Below, in pieces: positions 32,982-34,126 of a stretch of DNA of 34,126 bases. The notes under the pieces were generated by a model, which was not told the DNA's origin, did no database searches, and worked only from the letters and a program-made list of their open reading frames with translations. A program made the position numbers and the translations under genes. Numbering within the stretch: position 1 is the stretch's first letter; each line of letters starts with the position of its first letter. This DNA comes from Akkermansia muciniphila (GTDB lineage Bacteria; Verrucomicrobiota; Verrucomicrobiia; Limisphaerales; F1-80-MAGS106). The stretch covers positions 1 to 34,126 of the forward strand of contig CAMBEJ010000049.1 in assembly GCA_945865375.1 (NCBI GenBank), in the 5' to 3' direction.

Positions 32982-33140
32982 GGAAAAAGCAGTTCATCGC
33001 CAGGATCATTGAACGCCGTTTCGGCCACCGCAAGAAGTTTGTCAGTCCCGAAGCCGCCCAAACTCCTCAGAAAAAAGGGTGGAAAGCCTGTTGTTATTGA
33101 GTTCGCTGGAACTCCGAAAGCAGGGAAAACGATGACTGGC
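32976..33140 (+). pseudogene. P-loop kinase-like gene, N-terminal fragment
   Basis: From ATG 32976 a rightward frame reads through a low-complexity start into K-K-G-G-K-P-V-V-I-E-F-A, followed by G-T-P-K-A-G-K-T (33108-33131), a perfect Walker A. This resembles the start of a family of nucleotide-kinase-like P-loop proteins that begin I-E-F-x-G-T-P-K-A-G-K-T-T. Similarity stops at about 33137, and the frame ends at 33209 inside the 3' end of the oppositely oriented neighbour. The body of the gene is gone. Its first bases overlap the start of the radical SAM gene, so the two were divergent neighbours. The call rests on one strong motif. Confidence 0.5.
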
Positions 33141-33168
33141 GGCCTAATTCCTGAACAGAGCGCCCAGT

Positions 33169-34126
33169 CTACTCCCCGTTCTGGCTGTTTCGCTTGGCTC
33201 GGCGGTTGATGCCCGCCTGGACGACGCTGCCTGCGTACATAATGCCCACTGTGATCGCAAGGCCACGCCAACCGTCGTATCCGAGCGCGGTTTTGCTCAC
33301 TGATGCGGCAAGACCAGCTAGGGTTGCGATCCCCACCGACGCAAGCCGGACCATATTGTCTCTCAAAAGTATCACTGCCCTGGGCTCGGAGGACTCACGA
33401 ACGGTTTCGCCGCGCCGTCTGGTGCGCAAGAAAGTCTCATCGGATTCCTCTGATCTGCTCACCTCGCGCTCGATCACGTAAAGATGGGGAGCATGCCGCG
33501 CCATTGATTCCAGGCCGCGTCGAACCACGCAGTCGCGCAACCGGGTGACTTCCGCCACTCGGCGCGCCGTCGCGCGGAGCTGATTTGTTTCGAGGATGGT
33601 TCGAACGGCGCGTTCTATTCTCTCCAGCAGCCGCTCCCAGGTCTCAGGCCTCAGGCGTTGGTGGAAGTCTTGAACCGCGCGCGGGGACCGGATCAAGTTG
33701 GCTGCAACCCTGCGCCAGCCTGGTGGCCTGTTTTTCTCGTCGGCAGGCACCGAAACGACCAGATCCCAGGGAGGTGTGTCATCGACGTATGGGATGGTGG
33801 TGTCGGTCGCTGAGTGGTTCAGGCCCAAGGAATACAACACGGTTCCGGGTCGGCACTCCTTTTTGAACTGACGATCCACCGATTTTCTAAGAATTGACTG
33901 AACCTTCACGCCAGTCCTTAAGAATTCCGGCGTAGCATCGGCGTGAAAAGCGAAGCGCGTCATCACGGCGACGCTTACCCTGCGCTTGCCCCACAAGAAA
34001 GTACGGGAGTTTTGTTTGGCAACAGTATAACTCTTGGTGATGTTACCAGCATCGTCGATTAAGCAACGCCTGTCGGAGCCTGAAAACGTGAAGATGGTGA
34101 TCGAACTTCTCCGTGGTGATCCCAAG
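33169..34126 (-). CDS. Membrane-anchored protein of unknown function (partial)
   Basis: The frame is open to the right window edge, so the N-terminus may be outside; ATG 33963 is an internal alternative giving 264 residues. I recognise no family. The visible part has a mixed alpha/beta region, with Y-S-L-G-L-N-H-S and P-P-W-D-L-V-V-S-V, that looks like a small soluble domain. A long basic helical region follows (about 160-220; R-P-E-T-W-E-R-L-L-E-R-I-E-R), then an E-S-S-E-P-R linker. At the C-terminus are two hydrophobic segments (about 258-280 and 288-306) with a basic tail. Such a layout fits a cytoplasmic domain tethered to the inner membrane. It is transcribed toward the radical SAM gene, 187 bp away. 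Confidence 0.7.
   Translation of the reverse strand, partial: LGSPRRSSITIFTFSGSDRRCLIDDAGNITKSYTVAKQNSRTFLWGKRRVSVAVMTRFAFHADATPEFLRTGVKVQSILRKSVDRQFKKECRPGTVLYSLGLNHSATDTTIPYVDDTPPWDLVVSVPADEKNRPPGWRRVAANLIRSPRAVQDFHQRLRPETWERLLERIERAVRTILETNQLRATARRVAEVTRLRDCVVRRGLESMARHAPHLYVIEREVSRSEESDETFLRTRRRGETVRESSEPRAVILLRDNMVRLASVGIATLAGLAASVSKTALGYDGWRGLAITVGIMYAGSVVQAGINRRAKRNSQNGE

Noticed and set aside
1-34126. CRISPR array
   Set aside because: No set of regularly spaced identical repeats was seen; the repeats present are palindromic dispersed elements or short phased octamers.

Overview
The window looks like a GC-rich chromosome segment from the Verrucomicrobiota (or a close PVC relative). 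The evidence is the paired PSD1 (DUF1549/DUF1553) and DUF1501 secreted proteins, a Tat-exported Gfo/Idh/MocA oxidoreductase, a stand-alone H-x9-type prepilin-like protein, a vitamin K epoxide reductase-thioredoxin fusion, a DUF1573-cytochrome fusion, and dispersed 'ACCACGGAGACACGGAG'-type palindromic repeats. This placement is inferred from gene content; no rRNA is present.

Positions 1-5356 read as the end of a decayed genomic island. A BREX phage-defence operon can be recognised in order: brxA (interrupted by an in-frame TAG), a chimaera of the brxB N-terminus and brxC C-terminus (again with an in-frame TAG), an AlbA/Schlafen-like gene lacking its middle, and a pglX methyltransferase gene broken by an 85-bp palindromic repeat, a second frameshift and a 3' truncation. 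Fragments of an IS4-type transposase and of a tyrosine recombinase follow. The recombinase remnant lies 126 bp from the 3' end of an intact tRNA-Gly(GCC) gene, the classic layout of an island integrated at a tRNA.

Positions 5357-14122 are mostly leftward genes: a DUF721/DciA-like protein, a GH42 beta-galactosidase-like enzyme whose usual acid/base glutamate is glycine, DUF1501 and PSD1 proteins overlapping by 4 bp, and a VKOR-thioredoxin membrane protein. Divergent from the last is a DUF1573-cytochrome c protein, followed by tmk.

Positions 16136-22193 are a rightward block: a 475-bp intergenic region with a REP-like double hairpin and a promoter-to-terminator structured RNA candidate, a zinc-ribbon protein of unknown function, rnc, clpP, clpX, a PLP aminotransferase, a UreF-like protein without urease, and then an SSS-family symporter (to 23673).

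Positions 23756-30639 are leftward: a prepilin-like protein, a Gfo/Idh/MocA oxidoreductase, an atypical aldehyde dehydrogenase, a PQQ-type sugar dehydrogenase and a lactonase. The last two could work in series outside the cytoplasm (sugar to lactone to aldonic acid).

The right end holds the most unusual gene. A 724-residue protein (30807-32981) joins an ABC/OLD-like ATPase fold, with Walker A, the Walker B glutamate and the switch histidine all replaced, through a proline-rich linker to a radical SAM domain with an intact CxxxCxxC. Divergent from it is a P-loop kinase remnant cut off just after its Walker A, and then a two-transmembrane protein of unknown function that runs off the window.
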